From the NCBI RefSeq assembly GCF_000721105.1, contig NZ_JOEV01000025.1:324535-388534 (forward strand): a DNA stretch of 64,000 nt, given 5' to 3'. The position numbers and the translations under genes were made by a program. The stretch is from Streptomyces cellulosae (GTDB taxonomy: Bacteria > Actinomycetota > Actinomycetes > Streptomycetales > Streptomycetaceae). Below the pieces are notes generated by a model. That model made no database searches. It was not told where the DNA came from and worked only from the letters and a program-made list of their open reading frames with translations. This document shows, one piece after another, positions 17,045 through 24,618 of the stretch (positions are counted from its first letter, which is position 1; each line of letters opens with the position of its first letter).

Positions 17045-17844
17045 AACGCCATGAGTTCCTCCGGGAGCTGCACAAGGTCAGCGCCAACCGCAACTACCTG
17101 GAGATCGGCGTCAACGACGGCCGCAGCCTGACGTTGTCCCGTGTCCCCAGTATCGCCATCGACCCGGCCTTCAAGGTGGTCACCGAGATCCGCTGCGACG
17201 TCCATCTGGTGAAGGCCACCAGTGACGACTTCTTCGCCCGTGAGAACCCCCTCCAGCACCTCAAGGGCGGCCGGCACCCCGTGCGCAACCTGCGCAAGGG
17301 CCGCAGCCCCATCGGTTACTGGCGGCGCACCACGCTCGACCTGTCGTTCATCGACGGCATGCACCTGTTCGAGTACGCGCTGCGCGACTTCATGAACGTG
17401 GAGAAGCACTCGGACTGGGGAAGCGTGATCGTCCTCGACGACATGCTGCCGCGCAACATCGACGAGGCGGCCCGCGACCGGCACACCGGCGCCTGGACCG
17501 GTGACGTCTACAAGGTGGTGGAGGTCCTCAACCGCTACCGCCCGGACCTCGTCACCGTCCTGGTCGACACGCAGCCCACCGGTCAGCTCGTCGTCTTCGG
17601 CGCCGACCCGGACAACACCACGCTGCACGACAAGTACGACGAGATCATGGCCGAGTTCAAGGTGCCCGACCCGCAGAAGGTGCCCGAGGCGATCCTGGAA
17701 CGAGTGCAGGCGGTGACGCCGGAGACCCTGGTGCAGGCGCCGTTCTGGCGCGCGCTGGTGAAGGCGCGCAACCTCGGGGTCGGACGCTCCCGCGGCTGGG
17801 AACCGCTGCGCAAGGCGCTGGAGCAGATCTCCGTCAGCCGCTGA
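17041..17844 (+). CDS. Class I SAM-dependent methyltransferase-like protein
   Basis: A 267-residue protein with the glycine-rich SAM loop YLEIGVNDGRSL near residue 21 and a FIDGMHLFEYALRDF element followed by VIVLDDMLP, the pattern of the Methyltransf_24 group often found beside glycosyltransferases and sugar genes. GTG 17041 has AAGGAG 8 bases upstream and overlaps the pseudogene stop. The target is unknown; position suggests a surface glycan or sugar. It ends before a strong hairpin. Confidence 0.78.
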   Translation: MKRHEFLRELHKVSANRNYLEIGVNDGRSLTLSRVPSIAIDPAFKVVTEIRCDVHLVKATSDDFFARENPLQHLKGGRHPVRNLRKGRSPIGYWRRTTLDLSFIDGMHLFEYALRDFMNVEKHSDWGSVIVLDDMLPRNIDEAARDRHTGAWTGDVYKVVEVLNRYRPDLVTVLVDTQPTGQLVVFGADPDNTTLHDKYDEIMAEFKVPDPQKVPEAILERVQAVTPETLVQAPFWRALVKARNLGVGRSRGWEPLRKALEQISVSR

Positions 17845-17869
17845 GATCCGGGCCGCGCAGGCCCTCGTA

Positions 17870-17923
17870 GGAGGCGGAGCAGGTCCGGTCGAGGCGACAG
17901 CAGACCGGACCGGCTCCGCCTCC
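17870..17923. terminator. Long terminator hairpin
   Basis: A 21-base stem with one mismatch: GGAGGCGGAGC pairs with GCTCCGCCTCC and the inner GGTCCGGTC with GACCGGACC, around a 12-base loop. It separates the methyltransferase gene from the convergent glycosyltransferase gene. Confidence 0.85.
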
Positions 17924-18102
17924 GCGCGTGTGGGCGCCTTGAGTGCTCGGGCGCGACAGCCGCGGCTCGACGCCGTGCGGCGAGCGCTTCCCGGCTCCGG
18001 GACAGCGAGCCGCCGGGCGTCGTCCGCGTACCGCCTCCTGCCGCCCGCACACGGGCGAGCCGGCCCGAAGGCCGGCCGCCACCTCCGGCGGACCGCCGGC
18101 CG

Positions 18103-20055
18103 TCAGGTCCGTCGTGCCTTGATCACGGCGGCCGCCTTCGCACGGACCCGGCCGAGCACCCGCCGCACCGTGCGCGCCAGCTGCCGTACAGCGCCGGGGC
18201 CCGCCGGACGTACGACCTGGACCGAGCCCGCACCCGCGCGCACGGCGACCGGCAGCGTCAAGAAGCGGCGCTCCTCCGCCATGGGCGCCGGGCACAGCGC
18301 GAGCTGCCGGGCCGGGCCCTTGAGGCCACCGACGGGCAGCGTGGCCTCCAGACGTGCCCCGGAGCCGTCCGCGTCCGGGGAGAGCGTGGCGGGTACGTCG
18401 GTGGGGGTGGGGCCGGTGAGCCGCAGCAGGGCCTCGGTGTCGCCGGACACGTACAGCGGCAGAGGCGCGCGCAGCCGGTCGCCGGTGACGGTGACGTCCT
18501 CGGGGGCGAGCGCGGACAGACCCAGCCGCCGGCCCGCGCGGTCGAGGTCCAGGGCGAGGTGGCCCCGGTCGGTCCAGTACGGCAGCACCACCCGGCCGGC
18601 CACCACACCGGCGGAGGCCGCCGCCCGGCCCTTGTGGGGGACCGGCCCCAGCCGGCCCTCCTTGGTCCAGCCGCCCAGCCTGACCCGCACGCGGGCGTCC
18701 CACAGTCCGCTGTCCGGCGCGGTGCCGTCCGCCGCGGTGGCGGGATCGACGGTGGCCGTGGCCCGCAGCACCAGCCGGACCTGCTCGCCCCCCTCCACGG
18801 GAACGATCTCCCGCGTGAACTCCACGGGCTGGAAGTACTGGGCGGAGCTGGTGCGTTCGCGCAGCAGCAGGTCCGCCGTGGCCTTCCCGAACTGGTCCAC
18901 GGTGTCGGCACCCACCCGGCCGATCGCCTCCGCCACGTCCTTCGGAGGATCGGCGAGCGCGGCACCGGCCGGACCGGCCGGGAACGTCATCGGCTGCCCC
19001 CCGATCCGGTACTCGGCACTCAGATCGATCTTCAGTGTGCCGTCCTCCCACCGGATGCTTCCGGGCTCGGTACTCAGGGCGATGGAGGCCTCCCACTGGG
19101 CGAACGCCACGACGTCGTCGAACCGGTCGGTGGCGATCAGACCGGCGATCGTCCGCTGGGTCAGCGGCAGCCCCGCCGCGACACCGGGCCCGAAACGCTC
19201 CACGACGACCTCGCGGATCTCCTCGAAGAGTTCCTTGCGGTAGTCCTCGGGCGCGTCCAGCAGACGCCGGCCGCGCATCCGCTCGACCATCTCGATCCGC
19301 AGCCACCGCCGGTGGAGCCGGTCTTGCAGGGCACCCGGCTCGGTGAACCGGTCGACCACGTCGAGGGCCTCGCGCAGGTTCTTGAAGTAGCCGACCGGGT
19401 CGAAGCGCTGGAAGCCCGCGTTGGACGCGTCCTCGCGCTTGACGTGGTAGTAGCAGACGTAGTCGCTGAGCACCGACACGTTGTCGGCGCGCAGGAACGC
19501 CTCGGTGACGAAGACGTGGTCCTCCAGCCGCCGCCGGCCCTCGGGGAAACGCAGCCCGATGTCGTCGAGGAACGCCCGCCGGAACATCTTGTGCGGGGTG
19601 AGGCTGTCGATCAGCGGGGCGTTCTCCACACTGGCGCGCGGACGGTTGCGGCGGAACAGCTCCACCGGCACGCCACGGCCCTTGCCGGCCATCTTGCCGA
19701 TGACGACGTCGGCGCCGTTGGCCACGCCGTAGTCGTACATCCGCTCCAGTGCCTCGTCGCCGAGGTAGTCGTCGTTGTCGACGAACATCACGTACTCGCC
19801 CTCGGAGGCGGCGATGCCGACGTTGCGCGGCTTGCCCGACCAGCCGGAGGGCTCCTGGTGGATCACCTTGACCCGGGGGTTCTCGGCCGCGAGCGCGTCG
19901 AGCCGGGCGGGTGTCGCGTCGGTGGATCCGTCGTCGACGAAGATCATTTCGTACTCGTCGGGCGGCAGGGACTGCCGCAGCAGCGAGGAGACGCAGTCCT
20001 CGATGTAGATCCCCGGGTTGTAGACGGGAACGATGACGCTGACCTTGACCGGCAT
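18103..20055 (-). CDS. Large family 2 glycosyltransferase
   Basis: A 650-residue enzyme transferring a sugar from a nucleotide donor. Residues 1-230 form a GT-A fold: SVIVPVYNPG, IFVDDGSTD and the DXD-type VDNDDYLG. The remainder (about 300-650) is a linker plus beta-rich region of the kind seen in teichoic acid-related and TarP/TagF-like proteins, with repeated short hydrophobic strands and a basic Arg/Lys-rich end (ARTVRRVLGRVRAKAAAVIKARR) that may bind membrane. ATG 20055 starts at the family-conserved MPVKVSVIVPVYN with GGGGG upstream; the open frame beyond is not coding. It probably acts on a cell-surface polymer. Confidence 0.88.
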   Translation of the reverse strand: MPVKVSVIVPVYNPGIYIEDCVSSLLRQSLPPDEYEMIFVDDGSTDATPARLDALAAENPRVKVIHQEPSGWSGKPRNVGIAASEGEYVMFVDNDDYLGDEALERMYDYGVANGADVVIGKMAGKGRGVPVELFRRNRPRASVENAPLIDSLTPHKMFRRAFLDDIGLRFPEGRRRLEDHVFVTEAFLRADNVSVLSDYVCYYHVKREDASNAGFQRFDPVGYFKNLREALDVVDRFTEPGALQDRLHRRWLRIEMVERMRGRRLLDAPEDYRKELFEEIREVVVERFGPGVAAGLPLTQRTIAGLIATDRFDDVVAFAQWEASIALSTEPGSIRWEDGTLKIDLSAEYRIGGQPMTFPAGPAGAALADPPKDVAEAIGRVGADTVDQFGKATADLLLRERTSSAQYFQPVEFTREIVPVEGGEQVRLVLRATATVDPATAADGTAPDSGLWDARVRVRLGGWTKEGRLGPVPHKGRAAASAGVVAGRVVLPYWTDRGHLALDLDRAGRRLGLSALAPEDVTVTGDRLRAPLPLYVSGDTEALLRLTGPTPTDVPATLSPDADGSGARLEATLPVGGLKGPARQLALCPAPMAEERRFLTLPVAVRAGAGSVQVVRPAGPGAVRQLARTVRRVLGRVRAKAAAVIKARRT

Positions 20056-20486
20056 CGGTCTCAGGGCCCCCTTGGGTTTCTCGCCGCGTGCCTGATGAGC
20101 TGCTGCGCGTGGCCCAGATGCTAGCGTCGCGACGGGAGTTCTCCCCATCCGGCCCCCCGGCAACGCGCTGCCGTGGCCCGGTCGGCCGTATGTCCTCGCC
20201 CGGCGGATCCAGGCGCTCGGCCGAGCTGGAGCGGGAAACGGCAACTGGGGCTTCCCGCTGGAGAGTTGGCTCACGATGACCGTCGGCTGCCCACGCCCCG
20301 AAGAGGACCGGAGCCCTACGCGCGAGCATCCGGCCGGCGGAACGGCGGCCAACTCCTGCGCGGCGCGTCCGGCACGGGTCCGCAACGCCTGACGGGACGG
20401 CCGGGACACCTGTCCCGCAGCGCCACATCGCCGGCGCGCCCGGCGCGGGGCACACCACCCGCGACCGCTCGCCCTAGGCTGGCCTC
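20056..20486. other. Intergenic region between divergent genes
   Basis: Divergent promoter region of the glycosyltransferase (minus) and phosphoesterase (plus). I see only the -10 box described next; no gene, repeat or clear operator. Confidence 0.5.
20475..20480 (+). promoter_or_regulatory. TAGGCT -10 box of a probable leaderless transcript
   Basis: TAGGCT ends six bases before GTG 20487, so transcription would begin at or next to the start codon. No ribosome binding site exists between. A -35 box is not convincing. Confidence 0.6.
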
Positions 20487-20987
20487 GTGCGTCTGCTGCT
20501 GATGACCGACACCCACCTCCCCAAGCGTGCCAAGGAACTCCCGGCGCCGCTGCTCGCCGAAATCCCGCGGGCGGACGTCGTGTTCCACGCCGGGGACTGG
20601 GTCGACGAGGCCACCCTCGACCTGCTGGAGAGCCGCAGCCGTCGGCTCGTCGCCGTGTACGGCAACAACGACGGGCCGCCGTTGCGCGCCCGCCTGCCCG
20701 AGACCGCGTACGCCGACCTGGACGGCCTGCGCTTCGCCGTGGTCCATGAGACGGGCCCCGCCCAGGGCCGCGAGACGCGCTGCGCCGCCCGCTTCCCCGA
20801 CACCGACGTCCTGGTCTTCGGGCACAGCCACATCCCGTGGGACACCACCGCCCCCACCGGCCTGCGCCTGCTCAACCCCGGCTCTCCCACCGACCGCCGT
20901 CGCGAGCCCCACTGCACCTACATGACCGCGACAGTGACCGACGGCCGCCTCACGGACGTCACCCTGCACCCGCTGCCGCCCCGCTGA
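20487..20987 (+). CDS. YfcE/YsnB-type metallophosphoesterase
   Basis: A 166-residue calcineurin-like phosphodiesterase with all metal-binding motifs: DTHLP, HAGDWVD, GNND, VVHETG and FGHSHIP. These small enzymes hydrolyse phosphodiesters with two divalent metals in the cytoplasm; the natural substrate is unknown. The GTG start is probably leaderless, with TAGGCT at 20475-20480. Confidence 0.9.
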   Translation: MRLLLMTDTHLPKRAKELPAPLLAEIPRADVVFHAGDWVDEATLDLLESRSRRLVAVYGNNDGPPLRARLPETAYADLDGLRFAVVHETGPAQGRETRCAARFPDTDVLVFGHSHIPWDTTAPTGLRLLNPGSPTDRRREPHCTYMTATVTDGRLTDVTLHPLPPR

Positions 20988-21095
20988 CGGGCGGCCCGTT
21001 CCGCCGCCCGCGCCGTACCCACGCCGACCGGGCATCGGGCCGGCACCCCGTAATTCGTTGGACGCCGGGGGTGCCGCCCCACTGAACTGGACGGC

Positions 21096-22010
21096 GTGAT
21101 GATCGACGCCCCTCTCGTGCGCCGTCTGCTGGCCGCCCAGTTCCCGCAGTGGGCGCACCTTCCCGTCACCCCGGTGGAGCGGTCCGGCATGGACAACGCC
21201 ACCTTCCGACTCGGCAGCGACCTGTCCGTCCGGCTGCCGCGCTACGCGCACTGGGTGGGACAGGTGGAGCGCGAACACCGCTGGCTGCCGCGACTGGCAC
21301 CGCGGCTGCCGCTACCCGTCTCCGAACCGGTCGCCCGGGGTGAACCCGGCGAGGGCTACCCGTACCCGTGGTCGGTGTACCGGTGGCTGGAGGGGGACAC
21401 GGCGACGACCGAGTCACTGGCCGACCCCGTCCAGGCCGCCCGCGAACTCGCCGGGTTCATCACGGCCCTCCAGGCGATCGACGCCACGGACGGGCCCGGC
21501 CCCGAGTAGAGCAACGCCTTCCGGGGAGTCCCGATGGGCGACGAACGGGACTCCGTGGCCGCCGAGGCCCGCGTCCGGCCCAAGATCGAGGCGCTGGCCA
21601 GGACCGGCCTCGTCGACACGGACGCCGTGACGGAGGTCTGGGAGACGGCCCTCGCCGCCCCCGCCTGGGACCGCCCGCCGGTGTGGATCCACGGCGACCT
21701 CGACACCGGGAACATGCTGACCGTGAACGGCAGGCTCAGCGCGGTCATCGACTTCGGCACGCTGGCGGTGGCCGACCCGGCGGTGGACCTGCAGCCCTTC
21801 TGGAAGTTCCTGCCCGGCCCGGCGCGGGACGTCTTCCGGAAGGCGGTCGGCCACGACGACGCGACCTGGGCACGCGCCCGCGGCTGGGTGGTGGCCGGTT
21901 CGCTGCCGGTACCGGAGGACCCGTACTTCCAGGCGGACCCCGCCCGGGTGACGAGGGCGCTGCGCCACTTGGAGGCGGTCGTCGAGGACCATCGACGGCA
22001 CGGCGCCTGA
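21096..22010 (+). pseudogene. Aminoglycoside/macrolide phosphotransferase (APH) interrupted by an in-frame amber codon
   Basis: The frame from GTG 21096 (or ATG 21099) to TGA 22008-22010 would give a 304-residue antibiotic phosphotransferase. Up to residue 137 it carries the ATP-binding lobe (GMDNATFRLGSDLSVRLPR, VYRWLEG). TAG at 21507-21509 then stops it, but the same frame continues with SNAFRGVP, the Brenner motif VWIHGDLDTGNML and the metal motif VIDFGTLAVADPAVDL. A single change from CAG (Gln) would make this TAG. No other frame damage is seen, so the loss is recent, or the site is a sequencing error or is read through. Confidence 0.85.
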
Positions 22011-22091
22011 CGGCTCGGGAAGGCCGACGGCGCCGTCCCCGCGGGCCGGCGGATCACCTCCGGGACGGGGAGCCGGCCGAATGGATCGGTC

Positions 22092-22299
22092 CCGCCGCCA
22101 CCGTCAGCGGTCCGCCGCCGCCGTCAGCGGTCCCGCCGCCGTCAGCGGTCCCGCCGCCGTCAGCGGGGCGCCGCCACCGTCAGCGGTCCCGCAGCCGCCA
22201 CCGCCAGCCGTCCGCCGCCACCGTCAGCGGTCCCGCCGCCGTCAGCGGGGCGCCGCCACCGTCAGCGGTCCGCCGCCGCCACCGTCAGCCGTCCGCCGC
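22092..22299 (+). repeat. GC-rich minisatellite of GTCAGCGGTCCCGCCGCC-like units
   Basis: Roughly a dozen degenerate 15-18-base units (core CCGTCAGCGGTC) lie in tandem. A longer block of about 50 bases, containing a CAGCGGGGCGCCGCCACC variant, occurs twice, showing segmental duplication within the array. No spacer-repeat regularity of a CRISPR is present. It lies in the 490-base gap between the phosphotransferase pseudogene and the ribosomal protection gene. Confidence 0.8.
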
Positions 22300-22441
22300 T
22301 GCCTCCCCGGCGCAGGGCGACGAGCTCGGCGGCGACCGACCACCGAGCCGGATACGCCCGCACCGGTCCCGTACGGCTGTCGCGACCCGGGGGCGAGCGC
22401 CCCGCACCCGACCGGTTGAGCATTAATCCGTTGCCGTCGAG

Positions 22442-22494
22442 TGCTCCTGGCTGCTGGACTTCTCCTGACCTTGTTTCCGCACGCCCCAGGAGCA
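22442..22494 (+). promoter_or_regulatory. Hairpin that covers the ribosome binding site of an upstream ORF
   Basis: TGCTCCTGG (22442-22450) is the exact complement of CCAGGAGCA (22486-22494). The right arm contains AGGAG, the ribosome binding site of the upstream ORF starting at ATG 22498. When folded it would hide that site. This arrangement is typical of translation- or attenuation-controlled antibiotic resistance leaders; function here is inferred. Confidence 0.6.
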
Positions 22495-22497
22495 GCA

Positions 22498-22608
22498 ATG
22501 CGCGCACCGTTCATGTCCGCCCCGGAAGGAATGCCCCCCACGTCAAAGGACATGACGCTTCGTGCACTTGCTCAACCTCGGAATTCTCGCGCACGTCGAC
22601 GCAGGTAA
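22498..22608 (+). CDS. Overlapping 36-codon upstream ORF (candidate leader peptide)
   Basis: ATG 22498 has AGGAG six bases upstream, the best ribosome binding site in this region, and opens a 36-codon frame ending at TAA 22606-22608. It overlaps the first 47 bases of the ribosomal protection gene in another frame. The peptide begins MRAPFMSAPEGMPP and ends in an Arg run (RARRRR). It resembles no known family. Translation of it would carry ribosomes across the weakly signalled GTG start of the resistance gene, so coupling or attenuation is plausible. Confidence 0.5.
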   Translation: MRAPFMSAPEGMPPTSKDMTLRALAQPRNSRARRRR

Positions 22609-24544
22609 GACAAGCCTGACCGAGCGGCTGCTGCACTCGGCCGGCGTGATCGACGAGATCGGCAGCGTCGACGCCGGAAACACCCAGACCGACACCCTCG
22701 CGCTGGAGCGCCGGCGTGGGATCACCATCAAGTCCGCCGTCGTCTCCTTCGCACTGGACGACGTGACGGTCAACCTCATCGACACCCCCGGTCACCCGGA
22801 CTTCATCGCCGAGGTGGAGCGGGTCCTCGGCGTTCTCGACGGGGCCGTGCTGGTGGTGTCGGCCGTCGAGGGTGTCCAGGCGCAGACGCGCGTCCTCATG
22901 CGGACGCTGCAACGCCTGCGCATCCCCACGCTCGTCTTCGTCAACAAAATCGACCGCGGGGGCGCCCGGTACGAGGGCGTGCTGCGGCAGATCTGCGAAC
23001 GGCTCACGGCAGCCGTCGTACCGATGGGAACGACCACCGGGCTCGGCGCCCGCGACGCCCGCTTCACCGCCGGTCTCGGCGCTGCCGCCCTCGACGTCCT
23101 CGCCGACCAGGACGACGACCTGCTGGCCGCCTACCTCGACGGCACCCTCTCCGACGCCCGGCTGCGTGCCGCCCTGTCGGCCCGGACCCGGCAGGCCCTG
23201 GTGCACCCCGTGTACTTCGGCTCCGCCGCCACCGGCGCCGGCGTGCCCGAACTGACCGCGGGGATCAGGGAGATGCTGCCCGCTGCCGGTGGTGACCCCG
23301 ACGGCCCGGTCTCCGGCACGGTGTTCAAGGTCGAGCGGGGCCCGGCGGGGGAGAAGATCGCGTACGCCCGGATGTTCTCCGGCACGCTGCGCACCCGCGA
23401 CCGCGTCCCCTTCGCCGCCCCGGACGCCGACGCCCGCGAGGACGGCCGGATCACCGCCATCAGCGTCTTCGAGCACGGCACGGACGTACGCCGGGACACG
23501 GTGACGGCGGGCCGGATCGCCAAACTGTGGGGCCTCGCGGACATCCGGATCGGTGACGCCCTCGGTGAACCCCACAAGGCACCCGGCCACTTCTTCGCCC
23601 CGCCGACTCTCGAAACGGTCGTCGTCCCCGGCCCGGGTACGGACCGGCGGGCCCTGCACCTCGCGCTCACCCAGCTCGCCGAGCAGGACCCGCTGATCGA
23701 CCTGCGGCACGACGAGGTCCGGCGGGAGATCTCCGTGTCCCTCTACGGAGAGGTGCAGAAGGAGGTCGTGCAGGCCACCCTCGCCGACGACTTCGGGCTC
23801 GACGTCGGCTTCCGGAAGACCACGCCCCTGTGCGTCGAGCGGCCGGCCGGGACGGGCGCGGCGGTCGAGTTCAACAAGAAGGACGCCAACCCGTTCCTGG
23901 CGACCGTCGGCCTGCGCGTCGATCCCGCCCCGGTCGGGTCCGGGGTCGGCTTCCGGCTGGAGGTGGAGCTCGGGTCCATGCCGTATGCCTTTTTCAAGGC
24001 CGTCGAGGACACCGTGCTCGACACCCTCCAACAGGGGCTGCACGGCTGGCAGGTCACCGACTGCACGGTCACCATGACCCACAGCGGCTACTCGCCCCGC
24101 CAGAGCCACGCCCACCAGGGCTTCGACAAGAGCATGTCCAGCACCGGCGCCGACTTCCGCGGACTGACCCCGCTGGTCCTGATCGAGGCCCTGCGCCGGG
24201 CGGGCACCACGGTGTACGAGCCGATGCACCGCTTCCGCGTCGAGGCGCCCGCGGACACCCTCGGCGCCCTGCTCCCGGTGCTGGCCGCCCTGCGGGCCGT
24301 ACCGCAGACCACCGAGACGCGGGACGACTCCGGCGTACTGGAGGGTGTGGTGCCGGCTGATCGGGTACATGAACTGGAACAGCGACTTCCGGGTCTCACC
24401 CGGGGTGAGGGTGAACTGGAGAGCGGGTTCGACCACTACGCGCCGGTCGGGCGGGGAACGGCTCCGCATCGACCGCGCACCGACCACAACCCGCTGAACA
24501 GGAAGGAGTACCTGCTGAACGTGACGCGTCGCGTCGGCGGGTGA
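22562..24544 (+). CDS. Ribosomal protection protein, OtrA/TetM-type translation GTPase
   Basis: A 660-residue EF-G-like GTPase that would bind the ribosome and dislodge tetracycline-class drugs. GTPase motifs are complete: G1 AHVDAGKTS, G2 RGITI, G3 DTPGHPDF, G4 NKID. Downstream domains contain YGEVQKE and the domain IV region FRGLTPLVLIEALRRAG typical of OtrA and Tet(M). GTG 22562 matches the usual short N-terminus (LNLGILAHVDAGKT) but its best ribosome binding site AAAGGA is 11 bases away, which is long. An upstream ORF overlaps its start. Neighbouring phosphotransferase remnant and TipA-like regulator suggest a resistance-rich neighbourhood. It may confer self or acquired resistance; drug range cannot be told. 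Confidence 0.92.
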   Translation: MHLLNLGILAHVDAGKTSLTERLLHSAGVIDEIGSVDAGNTQTDTLALERRRGITIKSAVVSFALDDVTVNLIDTPGHPDFIAEVERVLGVLDGAVLVVSAVEGVQAQTRVLMRTLQRLRIPTLVFVNKIDRGGARYEGVLRQICERLTAAVVPMGTTTGLGARDARFTAGLGAAALDVLADQDDDLLAAYLDGTLSDARLRAALSARTRQALVHPVYFGSAATGAGVPELTAGIREMLPAAGGDPDGPVSGTVFKVERGPAGEKIAYARMFSGTLRTRDRVPFAAPDADAREDGRITAISVFEHGTDVRRDTVTAGRIAKLWGLADIRIGDALGEPHKAPGHFFAPPTLETVVVPGPGTDRRALHLALTQLAEQDPLIDLRHDEVRREISVSLYGEVQKEVVQATLADDFGLDVGFRKTTPLCVERPAGTGAAVEFNKKDANPFLATVGLRVDPAPVGSGVGFRLEVELGSMPYAFFKAVEDTVLDTLQQGLHGWQVTDCTVTMTHSGYSPRQSHAHQGFDKSMSSTGADFRGLTPLVLIEALRRAGTTVYEPMHRFRVEAPADTLGALLPVLAALRAVPQTTETRDDSGVLEGVVPADRVHELEQRLPGLTRGEGELESGFDHYAPVGRGTAPHRPRTDHNPLNRKEYLLNVTRRVGG

Positions 24545-24618
24545 CACTTCGGCCGGAAAGCTGAAACTTACTCATCAGTCAGATGCTGTTGACTGTGTCC
24601 CGAAATCATCGGACTGTA

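Larger units (their letters stand above)
22011..22497 (+). other. Gap upstream of the ribosomal protection gene
   Basis: Apart from the minisatellite and the hairpin/upstream ORF described separately, I see no gene. The last 80 bases are less GC-rich and likely hold the promoter. Confidence 0.5.

Noticed and set aside
22092..22299. Possible CRISPR array
   Set aside because: Units are 15-18 bases, tandem and degenerate without distinct spacers, and no cas genes are in view.
22511..24547. 678-codon minus-strand frame opposite the ribosomal protection gene
   Set aside because: Shadow frame in a high-GC gene; the plus-strand product has all GTPase motifs.
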